Program-made: the position numbers and the translations under genes | The notes under the pieces: generated by a model | What the model was told of the DNA's origin: nothing | Seen by the model: only the letters and a program-made list of their open reading frames with translations | Databases searched by the model: none | In this document: positions 23,438 through 33,827 of the stretch, one piece after another | Layout: every line of letters begins with the position of its first letter | Numbering within the stretch: the first letter of the stretch is position 1 | Assembly (NCBI GenBank): GCA_010093515.1 | Contig: MU001681.1 | Coordinates: 951,831 to 1,015,830, forward strand | Direction of reading: 5' to 3' | Source of the DNA: Lineolata rhizophorae | Lineage: Eukaryota > Ascomycota > Dothideomycetes > Lineolatales > Lineolataceae | DNA length: 64,000 bases

Positions 23438-24038
23438 GTGTTGGGGGGGTGTGGGCCGGTTTGTTTGGGGTGAGGTCATGGTGCTGTGTTTGGTTTTCGC
23501 GTGGTTGGTGGCTTCGATTTAGGTCTTGTTTTAGACTGCTTCGTTTTTGTTTATTCTTGGCCTTTGGGTTAGAATTGCCGGTATGATATGATTTACGTTT
23601 CACATGGTGAAATAGGCGTTTTTTTGGTCGTCAAGCAAAATGGTTGATTGTGCCAACGCCGGTCCGTTCTGGATGCAAATGTTTGAGCTAGGTTTTGACT
23701 CCGATTGGTCGAAACCTTGCGAGTCCATTTGGATTCCGGCCCTGTGCTGTCGCTACTCGTACGGTGACCTCGACGAGAGGGGTACTGGCCCAGATCTGGC
23801 GGGCGGCGCTGTGACCCAGCTACTATGCCTTTCCCTGTCGGTGGCAAATTCACTGCTTTTTAGCTCCCCATGGGTTCCCGATGCACGTCACCTGTAAAGC
23901 TGAAATGTTGAGAAATCTTTCAACATCGGGCTGAATTACAGTGCATTTACCATACAAAAGTAAGCAATGCTGAAATTGTCTCCCCATGTCACTCTGCTGC
24001 CTTTCCGATAACCGGGAGACTTCTACACACTCCTATGA
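23438..24038. other. short spacer
   Basis: The T/G-rich sequence after the stop codon (to about 23590) is probably 3' UTR. No gene is supported before the transposase relic. Confidence 0.5.
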
Positions 24039-24794
24039 ATTTCTACTATCGCATGAGCTTACAGAATCCATACACAGCTCGATCAACGCAGCTCGACACC
24101 TCGCCACGGCTCGAGACCTCAACACAGCTCGACACCTCAACACAGCTCTACACCTCAATACAGCTCGACACCTCGCCACAGCTCGACACCTCAACACAGC
24201 TCTACACCTCAATACAGCTCGACACCTCGCCACAGCTCGACACCTCGCCAGAGCTCGATTATATTATCGCCGATATCCTCAGTTCCTCTCCCACCTACTA
24301 GTACTTCAACCGCTACTTCTCCTAGCAATCCAGCTACAGATGAAGCTGTTGACAGACTAAGGGACCGGATTCCTGCGGAAGAAGTTGGCGATGATTCAGA
24401 CGACGACGACTCAACAGCTAGAGAGCTTACTTCTGAGGAAGTAAGGGCCCTCAACCTCCCTTCTGTTCCAGCGTATCACCCAGAGCTTGGCAACAGACAC
24501 CATCGTCAAACACACCTTCCAGAAGGGGTAATTTCGGGCGACCCTTCTGATATTGCGAGGAGACTCTTCCTTCTTTTCTTCAACTTGGTTCTACTCTATC
24601 GACTTGTATTCTATACAAATGCGTATGCTGCGAGAAACCATGCGAGCGACGGGCCTGGGCGACCATGGAAAGATATAAACCTGGGCGAAATTATGATCTT
24701 CCTGGGTATCATTATCTATATTGGAGTTTTTGTCTTAAGTAGAAATATTAGCTCTGTCGCTATAAGAATAGGAGAGCGAAAGAAGCTGGTTTAG
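24039..24794 (+). pseudogene. piggyBac-type transposase relic, 5' part only
   Basis: One plus-strand frame is open for 252 codons yet contains no ATG, so it is a fragment or lacks its first exon. It starts with a Ser/Thr/Pro/His/Gln region made by the 18-bp minisatellite, then an acidic stretch (DDSDDDD) and SGDPSDIARRLFLLFFN. After that come residues matching the N-terminal part of the DDE_Tnp_1_7 (piggyBac) domain: YTNAYAARNHASDGPGRPWK followed by EIMIFLGIIIYIGVF. The frame then stops, and the expected tryptophan, the catalytic aspartates and the C-terminal cysteine domain are absent downstream. I infer a truncated, inactive copy. The distance from typical piggyBac N-termini and the hexapeptide expansion are unusual. 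Confidence 0.65.
24090..24251 (+). repeat. 18-bp minisatellite, nine copies in 54-bp higher-order repeat
   Basis: Nine 18-bp units of the type AGCTCGACACCTCAACAC. Units alternate in a fixed order of three variants, so 24126-24179 and 24180-24233 are perfect 54-bp copies. In the frame of the transposase relic each unit encodes a hexapeptide such as SSTPQH. Confidence 0.92.
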
Positions 24795-26009
24795 CACCTC
24801 CTAAAATTCATATAACTGTATACGGGTGCACCTTCTGTAGGTTTCTACTTTGCAAAAGTGGCTACTTTTAAGAATTCTATGCTGCATAGAAATTACAGGG
24901 TAATACAGAATTTAATTAGTAGATTAAATTTATAGAGTATACCTGCTTACGAGATAACTGAGCTTTTCCAGATACGCTTTAGGAGTAGGCTGATATTACG
25001 GGCCGTAGATCAGCCTCGGTATCTCGGGGGACGTTAAAACAGTTAAAGGGATGGTACATTTGGAAAAGTGCTTCGACTTTAATAACTTCAAAGCCCTACG
25101 GAACACCCACGTCTTATGCCCCACCCATAGAACGAAAGTCAACAGCTTATCGCTAGACTGGAAGTCTTCGGGGATAATCTCAGTATGAGCTCGAGTTCTG
25201 TGTCTGGAAGCTTTCTTGAACCGCTTCGTCAGGCGTTCATTAAGCTCCAGCTGTTCTCGATCCAGACTCGTAAGTCTAAATTTGCTATGTGGCTTCGACG
25301 ATCCATGTCAATCGCCTCATAGTGATGGCGTTGGGGAAGCAGAAATATACCGCAATTCCGCCTAACCGGAAGAGGGAATCTGAAAGCTTCGCCGGAACAA
25401 CCTTTGTTCACTCGCCGTCTAATAGCTTGTATGTATTTCCTTGCCTGTGATGCGGGCTTCTGGCTTTGGACTCACCCGCTAGCGATGCCGGCCGTAGATA
25501 GGTGTGAATGTGAGGTTGTTGCTGTCTTAGTCGACAGACTGCGCCAGTGAATTATTCATGTTCAAAACTTCCCAAGAAGCTCCAAGGTCACCCACCAGCT
25601 TGTTTGCGGCAGATTCACGCATAATTATGGGCTAGCAGAGCAGGCGCCCCTGATCTTGGAAATCGGGGAGTGACGTCGTAGCAATTTCGCAGTGGTTAAG
25701 TTGGATCAACTGGGCGCCACAGAACGCCGGAAAGTGAAGTTCGAACGTCACTAATAGCAAGGACAGGCCGGTGGGAGGAGCAGGGGTTCCCCTTGGCGCC
25801 AAGAGTTCGCTCTTCAAGGTGGCCTCTTCGCTCTCGCACGTCGACCGTTGTCCGGCCGCAGCACAAAGCCCACAAACCCACGCTCATTGACCCCAACACC
25901 GTCGATTATTTGCTTCTTCTCCTAGACGGTCTATATACAGTCGAGTCCTGTCATTGCGACTACGGTATACGGCGCCGCACATTCGCGTCTCTCACGAACG
26001 ACGGGCAAC
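24795..26009. other. spacer after transposase relic
   Basis: AT-rich to about 25000, then mixed. No frame continues the piggyBac domain in either orientation as far as I can read. The last ~100 bp is the SEC72 promoter. Confidence 0.45.
25932..25937 (+). promoter_or_regulatory. TATA box of SEC72
   Basis: TATATA lies 73 bp upstream of the SEC72 start codon, at a normal distance for a fungal TATA element with a short leader. Confidence 0.5.
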
Positions 26010-26615
26010 ATGGACGCGCTCGCCTTCACGCAACTCCCCCTAGCCTACGACCCGGATACCAAGGCCGTCTCCTCGCCTTCGGCGCCGCCCTCCCTCGCCG
26101 CCGAGCTCGCCGACCTAACCGCGCTCCACAAATCGCTCCTGGCGCTCGACAACCCGTCCAAGGTGCCGCCGCCGCCGGTGCCGGTCAACCCGCGGCGCAG
26201 CGCGCAGATCCAGAAGCTGCGCGAGAGCGGCAACGCCGCGTACCGCAAGGGCCAGCACCACGAGGCGGTCAAGCTGTACGGGCTGGGCATCTCGATGGCG
26301 CTGTCGCGGCCCGACTGGGAGCCGGCCAGCCTGGTGCGCGAGGAGGCGAGCGGCCTGTTCGCCAACAGGGCCCAGGCGCACATGGCGGTGCAGCAGTGGG
26401 CCGAGGGCGGCGGCGACGCAAAGTGCAGCGTCGAGCTGAAGAAGGTCGGCAACGCGAAGGCGTGGTGGAGGAGGGGGAAGTGTCTTTGTGAGATGGGGCG
26501 GTGGGAAGAGGCGCGTGAGTGGGTGAGGGAGGGGCTCGGGATGGAGGGCGGCGAGGCCGATCTGGTCGCTCTGAGCAAGGAGATTGATGCTGCGTTGGAG
26601 AAGCGGAGGAAGTGA
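26010..26615 (+). CDS. SEC72: ER translocation complex subunit Sec72 (TPR protein)
   Basis: A single exon of 201 aa, the usual length for filamentous-fungal Sec72. The sequence follows the family closely: MDALAFTQLPLAYDP at the start, a PPPPVPVNPRRSAQIQKLR linker, then a three-repeat TPR region from about residue 66 to 185, with ESGNAAYRKGQHHEAVKLY, NRAQAHMAVQQWAEG and KAWWRRGKCLCEMGRWEEA. Sec72 sits on the cytosolic face of the ER in the Sec62/63/71/72 complex and docks Hsp70 (Ssa1) tails during post-translational protein import into the ER. The TPR clamp residues are consistent with this but were not checked one by one. The long upstream alternative frame is a shadow; the ATG at 26010 lies 73 bp after a TATA box. 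Confidence 0.93.
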   Translation: MDALAFTQLPLAYDPDTKAVSSPSAPPSLAAELADLTALHKSLLALDNPSKVPPPPVPVNPRRSAQIQKLRESGNAAYRKGQHHEAVKLYGLGISMALSRPDWEPASLVREEASGLFANRAQAHMAVQQWAEGGGDAKCSVELKKVGNAKAWWRRGKCLCEMGRWEEAREWVREGLGMEGGEADLVALSKEIDAALEKRRK

Positions 26616-27945
26616 GGGATAGGCTACGCCTGAAGTGGGACGCACTTGATGTACGGCTACCGGCGTAACGGCGTGGGCTCGAGAAGGATACGTCTAGAAC
26701 CGCATCGCTCGGTGCTTCGGTCGTGGGTGTTGATGCACTTGTGAGCCTCTCCTGCAATTTTCTTCCCCACTTTGCAGAATTACGCCGTCAGATTCTACTT
26801 AAACAACCTCAGGTAACGACTAACCAGAAGCAGAAGCCCAGGAAACTAGGCCTAGTATTCTTGAACTCCTTTAGACTGTGCTTTTTAGGAACCGGCTATC
26901 ATTCTTGAAATAGTTGGGAAGACATTCGCCCGTTACTTTCCCGTGCCTACCAACCTATAAAAGCTCTGCATACGTGTTTTCTGCTCTAGATATATGGCCC
27001 GAGCACCCACATGAGCGCTTTCCACCAGTTTTGATGCCATCTATGCGCTATGACACTGAAAGCGAGCATACCTCTCAACTATGACCTGTTCAATATATCA
27101 TCCCTCAATGGTTTGCAAGGTCGCTCCACCCCGTCTAGTTGAACGAATACTTATGCAAGACTACATGGATGTCCACATCCAATGACGCATTCGCTTCCAG
27201 AGAGATTTGCATACTTAACAAAGTGGGCGAGGGAGAACATCCAAGAATACATGAACGGGAACAGTCGTGGGTTTACCTCTCATAAATGCAGGTTGATTGT
27301 TTCTAATCCCACGTGCAACGTTGCAGGCACATGAACTTTTATCAATACGTGCTCTTCCCATTTCGAGGTTGTCCAGCCGCTCTGGTTCATAAGAATTATA
27401 AGTGGACGTGTGGAACACTTTTCACTCAATGATCCTGCCTTCTCTTTTGGGGACTGACCATTCCGAGACCCAAGGCGAAGAGTCGCCATTCAGATTGAAC
27501 ACAGAAACTTTCCAACGAAAATTTTCACATCGTACCAAGAATGGAAATTTCCAAAAGAAACGTATTAAGAACTACTCTTTCGTAGGCACTTCCACTAGCT
27601 ACGTTAGAAGGCAAGAAGTAGAATGGAAGAAACAGCTCGAGCACCCGCCCCCAAAAAAATTTCTCGCTATAGTGGAGGATGAGCCACCACCGCGATATCA
27701 ACTGACAGAAAGCCAGGGCCCAAGCGTTCACACCGCTCCTGATAAATAGCAGCCTCGGAGCTCGGGACCAAACCTTTCAAACATCAGAGCGAATTGCAAA
27801 TTAGTGATCGAAATAAGTTTCCCTTGATAAAAAGCCCGCTTACTCGGACGCGTATCTACGGAGGATGCATCCACCATGATCTAGCGAAGCTCGTGTTCTA
27901 AGACATCTCTGAACCGAAAGTCGTCCATCTATTGTCATCGCTCCG
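26616..27945. other. spacer, no gene called
   Basis: Frames up to 115 codons (27402-27749, plus) show no domain and no neighbouring exon. I see no repeat or RNA gene. Confidence 0.45.
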
Positions 27946-28311
27946 TCAGCTATGCCTTTCAGCGTAAGACTTAGTTCGGGCCAAAAGCATTAGAGCAGCG
28001 ACGATTGGAGCGCTGGAGAGACGAGATACATGACTGCAGTTTAGATCGTCAAAGACGCAACGGTTGCAAAGACGCATGTCCCCCTTCGCAGCGGTCCGGC
28101 ATTCATATCCCATCTCAGAGCAACGCTTGCATGATGGAGTGGCAAGCAAGTTTGCGGCTTGAGTTGGTTCGGTCAAGTGCTCCGCCAGGAAATAATGGAT
28201 CGTCTCCGGCGCCGACAACTTGAACCATTGGTCTCGAGATACGTTGTAAAACTTGCCGGTAGCCAGCGGCCGTAGAATCATAACTCTGAAATACGGTGGT
28301 GATAACGCCAT
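27946..28311 (-). CDS. small Zn2Cys6-like protein
   Basis: A single minus-strand frame of 121 aa starting MALSPPYFRVMILRP. Residues 20-33 (KFYNVSRDQWFKLS) align with KFYYASTEHWDQLS in the protein at 10149. Then C61, C64, C71, C82, C85 and C92 give C-x2-C-x6-C-x10-C-x2-C-x6-C, followed by Ser. The stretch between the second and third Cys (SEMGYE) has no Lys or Arg, unlike a DNA-binding Zn2Cys6 cluster. The tail of about 29 residues ends soon after the last Cys, so there is no activation or regulatory domain. Zinc binding is likely from spacing; function is unknown. The gene might be longer if an intron were missed. It sits in a gene-sparse stretch. Confidence 0.6.
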   Translation of the reverse strand: MALSPPYFRVMILRPLATGKFYNVSRDQWFKLSAPETIHYFLAEHLTEPTQAANLLATPSCKRCSEMGYECRTAAKGDMRLCNRCVFDDLNCSHVSRLSSAPIVAALMLLARTKSYAERHS

Positions 28312-30288
28312 AACGGAATATGTGGGTTTTACAAATGTGTGTGGAAGAAAATTCTGTAGGCGTTGCTGAAGGTTGTGAAAGGAACAATTTCTACGGTACC
28401 GGCGGATATAGATTGTGTAAGGGCTAGGTGGTGACTTTTTTCCGCATCGATCGCCAAGAAACTAGCGTAAAAAGAAAGTACAAGGTGCAATTCATTTTCT
28501 TCCAACTCTAGTGCGAGAAATCACTAATTCATGGCTAATCCAGGGAATATGGGAACTGGGATGGGACACAAACTGCCACCAATGGATCGGCAAGTTGGAT
28601 GTCAGCCACAAACAAAACTTTACAAATACGTTCTGAGAAAACTGGTAGAAGTTCTCAACTCTTAAGGCAAGACAAAAGTAATATTGCACCTTAGCGTTCT
28701 TCAGCATTCTTCAGCGTAGTTTCAGCAAGGATCAATGAGTTTGAGATGCGGAGGGGCGCTCTACACCAAAGGATAACTAAGGGCCTGGTTAACCTTGATT
28801 ATTAATAGTAGATGCTTTAAATGCTGTAGAATCCAATGAATTAAGTGGATCTTCAATCTGACACAGCTTTTATTCTATGTCGGCGCTCAAAATAAGGTAA
28901 ATGACGCACCTTTTCACAACTTATTTCGCTGCAGTCCCGCTACATCTATACACCATGTAGCTCTAACCATGCAATCTTGCTTTAGGATTTGGTACTTAAA
29001 GCCTATATCATCTAAGTTCGAATATATAGGTGCCATAAGGGTTGCTCGCTAAAAGAGTCAGGCGTTGGTTAGAAATATTGCTTTTGCCATGAGTAAGACT
29101 AGTTTGTCCTTCGTCGCGGGTTTTATGAAAGCGGCCTCTCCTCTTGCCCGAACAGGGTAAGACTTTAAGATATTTAATATAGCGAATAAAAGGCTAGCTT
29201 GACGCACATAAAATCTATATCATTCATATACCTAGCCTAAAACTATAAGAATAAAGGTATTTATAATATATTTACTACTTTGGCCCAGATCATATGTAAG
29301 ACTATCTGGAATGCATTCAGTTCACGGCATGTCGCAAACGATGCCTGTACCCTTAGAATTCTATCTTCATGTAGTAGATATCGTATTTTCATTAGGAACG
29401 TAATTTAGACACTATTGTGGACGGAACGCCATAGAGTCGAAATGCTGCTGTCCTTGGAGTTCTTCAGCAGCAATTCACGGGTTTCCCCAGAGTCATAGCT
29501 GCTAAATACTCGAGTATTGAGCAAGGCATGACTAAACGGAATCAAAAAGCATCTAAGTGTTGCTGGGTCCTTAAACGTTCTTCCTCTATATAATATATGC
29601 AACTTGTTCATCAGCCATTACCAAGAATACGCCCAAACTGAGGATGGTGCGCTGATGAAAAGGCCAAACAACTGCGATTCAATACGGCAGAGCACTTGCC
29701 CCGCATCACTAGATCAAAGAGATCAGTTGGTACTACACGCTGAAAACCTTAGCCGCGTTTACAATGGGAAGTCTAGAAACAATACCATTGGATCAGTCCA
29801 TACGGCGTCTGGCATTAACCCCTTTGTTCAGTTGTTGTTATTTCTCCACGTATATCGAAGTATCATGGATCACTCATAAACAGTGGGTCAGGAGGCTGTG
29901 ATATTCTTCTGTTCACCCTGTGGTGCCTGCATTGCCGCCGTGCCTGCCTTGCCGTCGCGGGACCCATCGTGTCGCCGGACTAAGCCCTGGAGTTCAAGTT
30001 CGACGGGGATGCCTCCCTCGGCGGCGCCGTAAGCCTCCCGACGATCTAATTCAATGGCAATAGTTACTCGAACTCAATCGTCAGATGTGATGCTAGACCC
30101 ATCACACATTTGGCGTCGAAATTCTTCTCCCTAAAGACATAAAAGGGGCCCAAGTTGGCCTTTTCTCTTCCACTGTCCACAACTCTTCCACACTTGCACC
30201 TTGGCTTTTCGTTCCACAACACCTTAAGGCACACAATCACTTAGCCGAAGTATTCCTGAAGAGCGGCTAAAAGAAGCACTCAGAAAAG
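28312..30288. other. AT-rich spacer
   Basis: About 28.7-29.4 kb is notably TA-rich with frequent stops in all frames, consistent with decayed or RIP-mutated DNA, but no transposon protein can be read. A TATA-like CATAAAAGG at about 30138-30146 may serve the next gene. Confidence 0.45.
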
Positions 30289-30618
30289 ATGAGGACTGCG
30301 GCGGCTGGTCCAGCCTCTCAGCCGGTTGACCAAAGGCGTTACAAGAAGCTTGGGAGGAGACAGCAGGAGCGGATAAAAACTGCCCAAGAAATTCAAAACA
30401 CGACCAAAGGCCGCGATGCGGATCAGCGTTGCACATATTGTGCCTTCCATAATTATCGTTGCCGGGTGTTTGTAGAGTGGTGGGAATTGCATCAGCACTG
30501 TGGGCACTGCCATAAGACTGGGAACCCATGTTCCCATCAAGCCATCGTAAGTGACAATCTATCTTCTGAGTTACTTCTCGATCCGGCCAAACACTGGCTT
30601 CTTGACGGCACTGGCTGA
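30289..30618 (+). CDS. small Zn2Cys6-like protein
   Basis: A plus-strand frame of 109 aa beginning MRTAAAGPASQPVDQRRYKK. C48, C51, C58, C71, C74 and C81 give C-x2-C-x6-C-x12-C-x2-C-x6-C, again followed by Ser, as in the proteins at 10149 and 27946. The segment between the second and third Cys (AFHNYR) lacks the usual basic contacts. The N-terminal part is basic and helical (RRQQERIKTAQEIQ). A strong donor (GTAAGT, 30549) lies six codons after the last Cys. If used with an acceptor at about 30676 the protein would end within a few residues, so the cysteine region is the whole folded part either way. Function is unknown. Confidence 0.6.
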   Translation: MRTAAAGPASQPVDQRRYKKLGRRQQERIKTAQEIQNTTKGRDADQRCTYCAFHNYRCRVFVEWWELHQHCGHCHKTGNPCSHQAIVSDNLSSELLLDPAKHWLLDGTG

Positions 30619-30699
30619 TAAATTCGAAGAGAAATAACCGCCCGTGGATTGGCTACCGCGGCAAGACCGTCTCAGCTGCGGGAATGTTGGTAAGGTTTA

Positions 30700-30747
30700 G
30701 ATCTAAAGCGCGATCTAAAGCGCGATCTAAAGCGCGATCTAAAGCGT
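30700..30747 (+). repeat. 12-bp tandem repeat, four copies
   Basis: Four head-to-tail copies of GATCTAAAGCGC, the last with a final T, followed by GATCC. The array sits between the small Zn2Cys6-like gene and the next gene, about 75-120 bp upstream of a TATA motif. Confidence 0.9.
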
Positions 30748-30821
30748 GATCCAGTCCTAACAACTGAGCTTTCACCTGGAATCATTTAAACTGCGGCCAA
30801 CCGAACTGACCTGGGCGTTCA

Positions 30822-30828
30822 TATATAG
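30822..30828 (+). promoter_or_regulatory. TATA-like element
   Basis: TATATAG lies 40 bp upstream of the ATG at 30862. The leader would be very short, so the element or the start assignment may need revision. Confidence 0.4.
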
Positions 30829-30861
30829 CTTCCTGAGTCTGCCACCCAAGCTGCTTCCACC

Positions 30862-32155
30862 ATGACTTCTGGGGCTGCGGCACTCCAACCGGCGCCAACT
30901 ACGACAGTTCAACCCGCCTACCAAGAAGACCAGGTACGGAAAATTATCTCTACTATGTCTCATGATAGCACACTAACGGCCATGAAGTATCGGGCCCAGG
31001 GCTTGCAGACGATTTACGGCACGGCTCACACTTTTTTTGATACTGGGGCCCAAGATCAGGTATGAAAGTCTTTGATAGCATGCTTGCAAGCATATAGATC
31101 ACTTTCCCTAGCGGACTCTCCCCTTCGTTCCTGCACTCCTATCCACATATCCAAAAGCTCTTTTCACATACTACGCTCTTCCACAAAAAGTATCGGCTCT
31201 TATGCCGTACAGCAAAGAGTGTTTGACTTCGGTTTCTTGTACGGAGTATGTTAGTCGAGCTTATGCTCAGGCGCTTCTTCTGCACCATCCCGCGCGTTTC
31301 CGTTGAGTCCCAGTCCATAACACCAACAAGCCACCATCACATTGTCCCACGATAAGTCCACTAACAACAATGACCTGTTAGCCATACCAGTTTGCGATGA
31401 ACCCTTCCGGTCAAGCCTACGGCTACGGCGGTGCTGGTCCTTTTGGCCAAGCTCAAGGCCAGCCAACCGTCGGCGCCGACAATGGTGCTCCTGCGGGAGC
31501 CACTCTTCCTACCGGCAACGCCCCTCCAGCCGGTGCCGCTCCTCCCGTCGGCGCCGCTCCTAGCGGTGGCGCTGGACCTTCGGCCAAGGGCAACGAGCCC
31601 CAGCGCGAGCAGCCCGAGGTCTACGAGGCCGAATACGTGCAGGCGCGGCCTGAAATGTTTCCTGTCTTGCCGACCGACGTCAAGGACATGAGTCGACTGC
31701 CGCCCGACGGAACCTGGGTGCCATGGGAGGACCACCCGAACCCCGAAGCCGGGTTCCGCGAGGCCGAGCAGCTGTTGAGGGGGGACGAGCTGTTCCCGGC
31801 CGCGGACAAGCAGTGGGCCGGTAAGTGTCTTGCCTCATGCGTGCCTTTTCGTCTGGCCCTTGTTTCGCCTCTACCCAATTTGTTCAGTCTGGCTAACGCT
31901 TCTCTTTTCCCCCGAGCAGAGGACCGTCTCGCGGAGATATATTACGAGGTCCTGATCGCCCCTTTCGACACCCGCCAGGTGGGCGACTTCACGCCGGGTG
32001 CCACGCACCGCGCGTGGCACTTCTTCGGAGAGCACGGCCGCCCGGCGGAGATCACCCTCCTGGACGCCCTGAGGGCGTCGCGGGAATTCAAGGAGCGCGC
32101 AGGCAACACAATCATGTCGCTGTGGATGTACTACGGCGCTGCCTTGGGTGAATAG
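30862..32155 (+). CDS. orphan protein with Gly/Ala/Pro-rich linker, unknown function
   Basis: Modelled as three exons, 30862-31059, 31391-31820 and 31920-32155, giving 287 aa in frame. Intron 1 (331 bp) has donor GTATGA and acceptor ACCAG; intron 2 (99 bp) has GTAAGT and GCAG. The N-terminal exon reads MTSGAAALQPAP, then HDSTLTAMKYRAQGLQTIYG. A low-complexity linker with PPAGAAPPVGAAPSGG-type repeats follows. The C-terminal half is well ordered: VYEAEYVQARPEMFPVL, DGTWVPWEDHPNPEAGF, and after intron 2 EIYYEVLIAPFDTRQVG and HRAWHFFGEHGRPAEI. I do not recognise the family. Intron 2 is a multiple of three without a stop, so retained transcripts would still be translatable. Exon 1 could itself hide a 66-bp intron (30935-31000). 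A separate start at 31397 is also possible. Confidence 0.6.
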
Positions 32156-33827
32156 AGAGGCCAGGCGGGCCGATGCGTGGTCCCTACGAAGGGGCCACTG
32201 ATGGAGGTGGAGATTGAGTTATGGTTTCATGTTTTTTTTTCTCTTCTCTTCTTTTTTTTTTCCTTTTTCCTCCCCGGAGATGGAAATGATGACCTCCTTG
32301 AGTTGGATATTTTCTGGCTCGAAATGGAGGTTTGATCCACTCATAGTAGTATAGAAAGGTCTCCCTGGCATTAAAGCATAAAAAGAAGCAAAAAAAAATT
32401 AAGTAAGACCAGGGAAGACAGATGCGAAATAAAAGTTATTCTGCAATATTGTTCTATTGCTGAGAGGGACAAGTGACGCGAAAATACTCTGCCCTCCGTA
32501 CCCTTAGGATAGTCCTGCTACGACCGTTCGCGCCAGAGACAGTACTTCAACGGCAAGGACAGGAACCCCCTTCCCTCTCTAGTGTCTCTACGTTCAAATA
32601 GAGCATTCTTCATCCTGGAAGGGCGTTAGCCTTGATGCTATGGCTCGATTCCTCAAATCTAGTCCGTCTCGTGCTCGGTCGGGATGCCGATCGTTGCCAG
32701 AAGTCTGTCCGTGGATCTCTTCGAGTCCGCAGAGACGAGGCCTCCAGGCTTCAGCGCACACTGTTTGCATGAGAAAGGAAACCGGCATGTGGAATCAAGT
32801 CAGCACTGGCGAGACGTCGGGATAAAGCCTTTTCGAACGCGGCCGTTGACGTCCGAGGGCCCGATTACCTAATCATCGGCCGCTTCGGCTGGCCGGCCTA
32901 TTCTTAGACAGCCTTGCCGTGCGACCAGGGGCGCACACCCACGGCAAGCCCTCGTTGCCAGCCGGGCCCATGCGCGTTCCCCAGAGCATCCACGCGACGA
33001 CCGCCGCAAGGCCGATCCCAGCCCTTTCGGGATACAGCGCAAACATTGACGGCGGGCCCCGTCGGCGACGGCGGGCGTGTGGCGCTGCGGCGTAGCCCCA
33101 TGGCGTGAGGCTGAAGCGCGCCGAGAGAGCCGCGCCCGCGCCTCAGCGAGCTACTGCCTATTCGGTGCCGGTCGGGTCTGCCTCGTGGGCGGGCGTCCAA
33201 CGGGGCATAAGACGGAGAGTCTGTCTCACCACCCGCGCGCTGGGCTTGCTAGCAAGGGCGACGGAAAGGGCTGCGTCGTCGTTTGTTTCTTCTCGCGCGG
33301 CTCTCCTCACCTCCTGTCTTGGGAGTGCGGCCGACTTATCCGTTTGTTTCCTCTCTCTTGTCGCGTATTCTCGTTTGTCTCGCGCGGGAGAGAGAGAGAG
33401 ACAAGTTGTCGCGCGGGAAAGGCGACGTCGCGTCCGAGGCCGTGTTGTCAGCCATCCCCAGCTTTGCTCTGTAGAGTTCTTAATAAGATCGCAGCTAGCT
33501 AGTCGGCTAACGGACTTCCTGGCGGCAGTACGACGCCCCGGCTCCTCTAACTAAGCGTCCAGCCACGCCCCTGCCGGGCTGGCTGATTTGACGCTTGTAT
33601 TATTTCAGCAGCGACGTCGAGCATCTTTTTTTTTCCTGCTTTGAGCTGCTCTTTGGGAGACCTTTCTTGTTCTCTTTCACCCTACTCTGCGGAGTAGACT
33701 GACGCCGACGATCCCATCCTGGGCCGCAAAGCACCGCACCGCTGAAGCTAGTGATCGACAACTCCCGAAGCAATTGGCTCCTCCCCGAGTTAGCGATTGG
33801 GCGACGACGACTCCCGGCTCGCCCACC
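32156..33827. other. spacer with pyrimidine tract and CpG-rich block
   Basis: A T/C-only run at about 32229-32273 lies in the 3' region of the preceding gene. About 32.8-33.6 kb is GC-rich, with two overlapping frames of about 140 codons that I regard as compositional. A GA repeat lies at about 33389-33402. The last part is the leader of the MARVEL-type gene. Confidence 0.45.

Noticed and set aside
33077-33554. Two overlapping frames of 141 and 149 codons
   Set aside because: They overlap in different registers of a GC-rich promoter region, with no domain and no splice partner.
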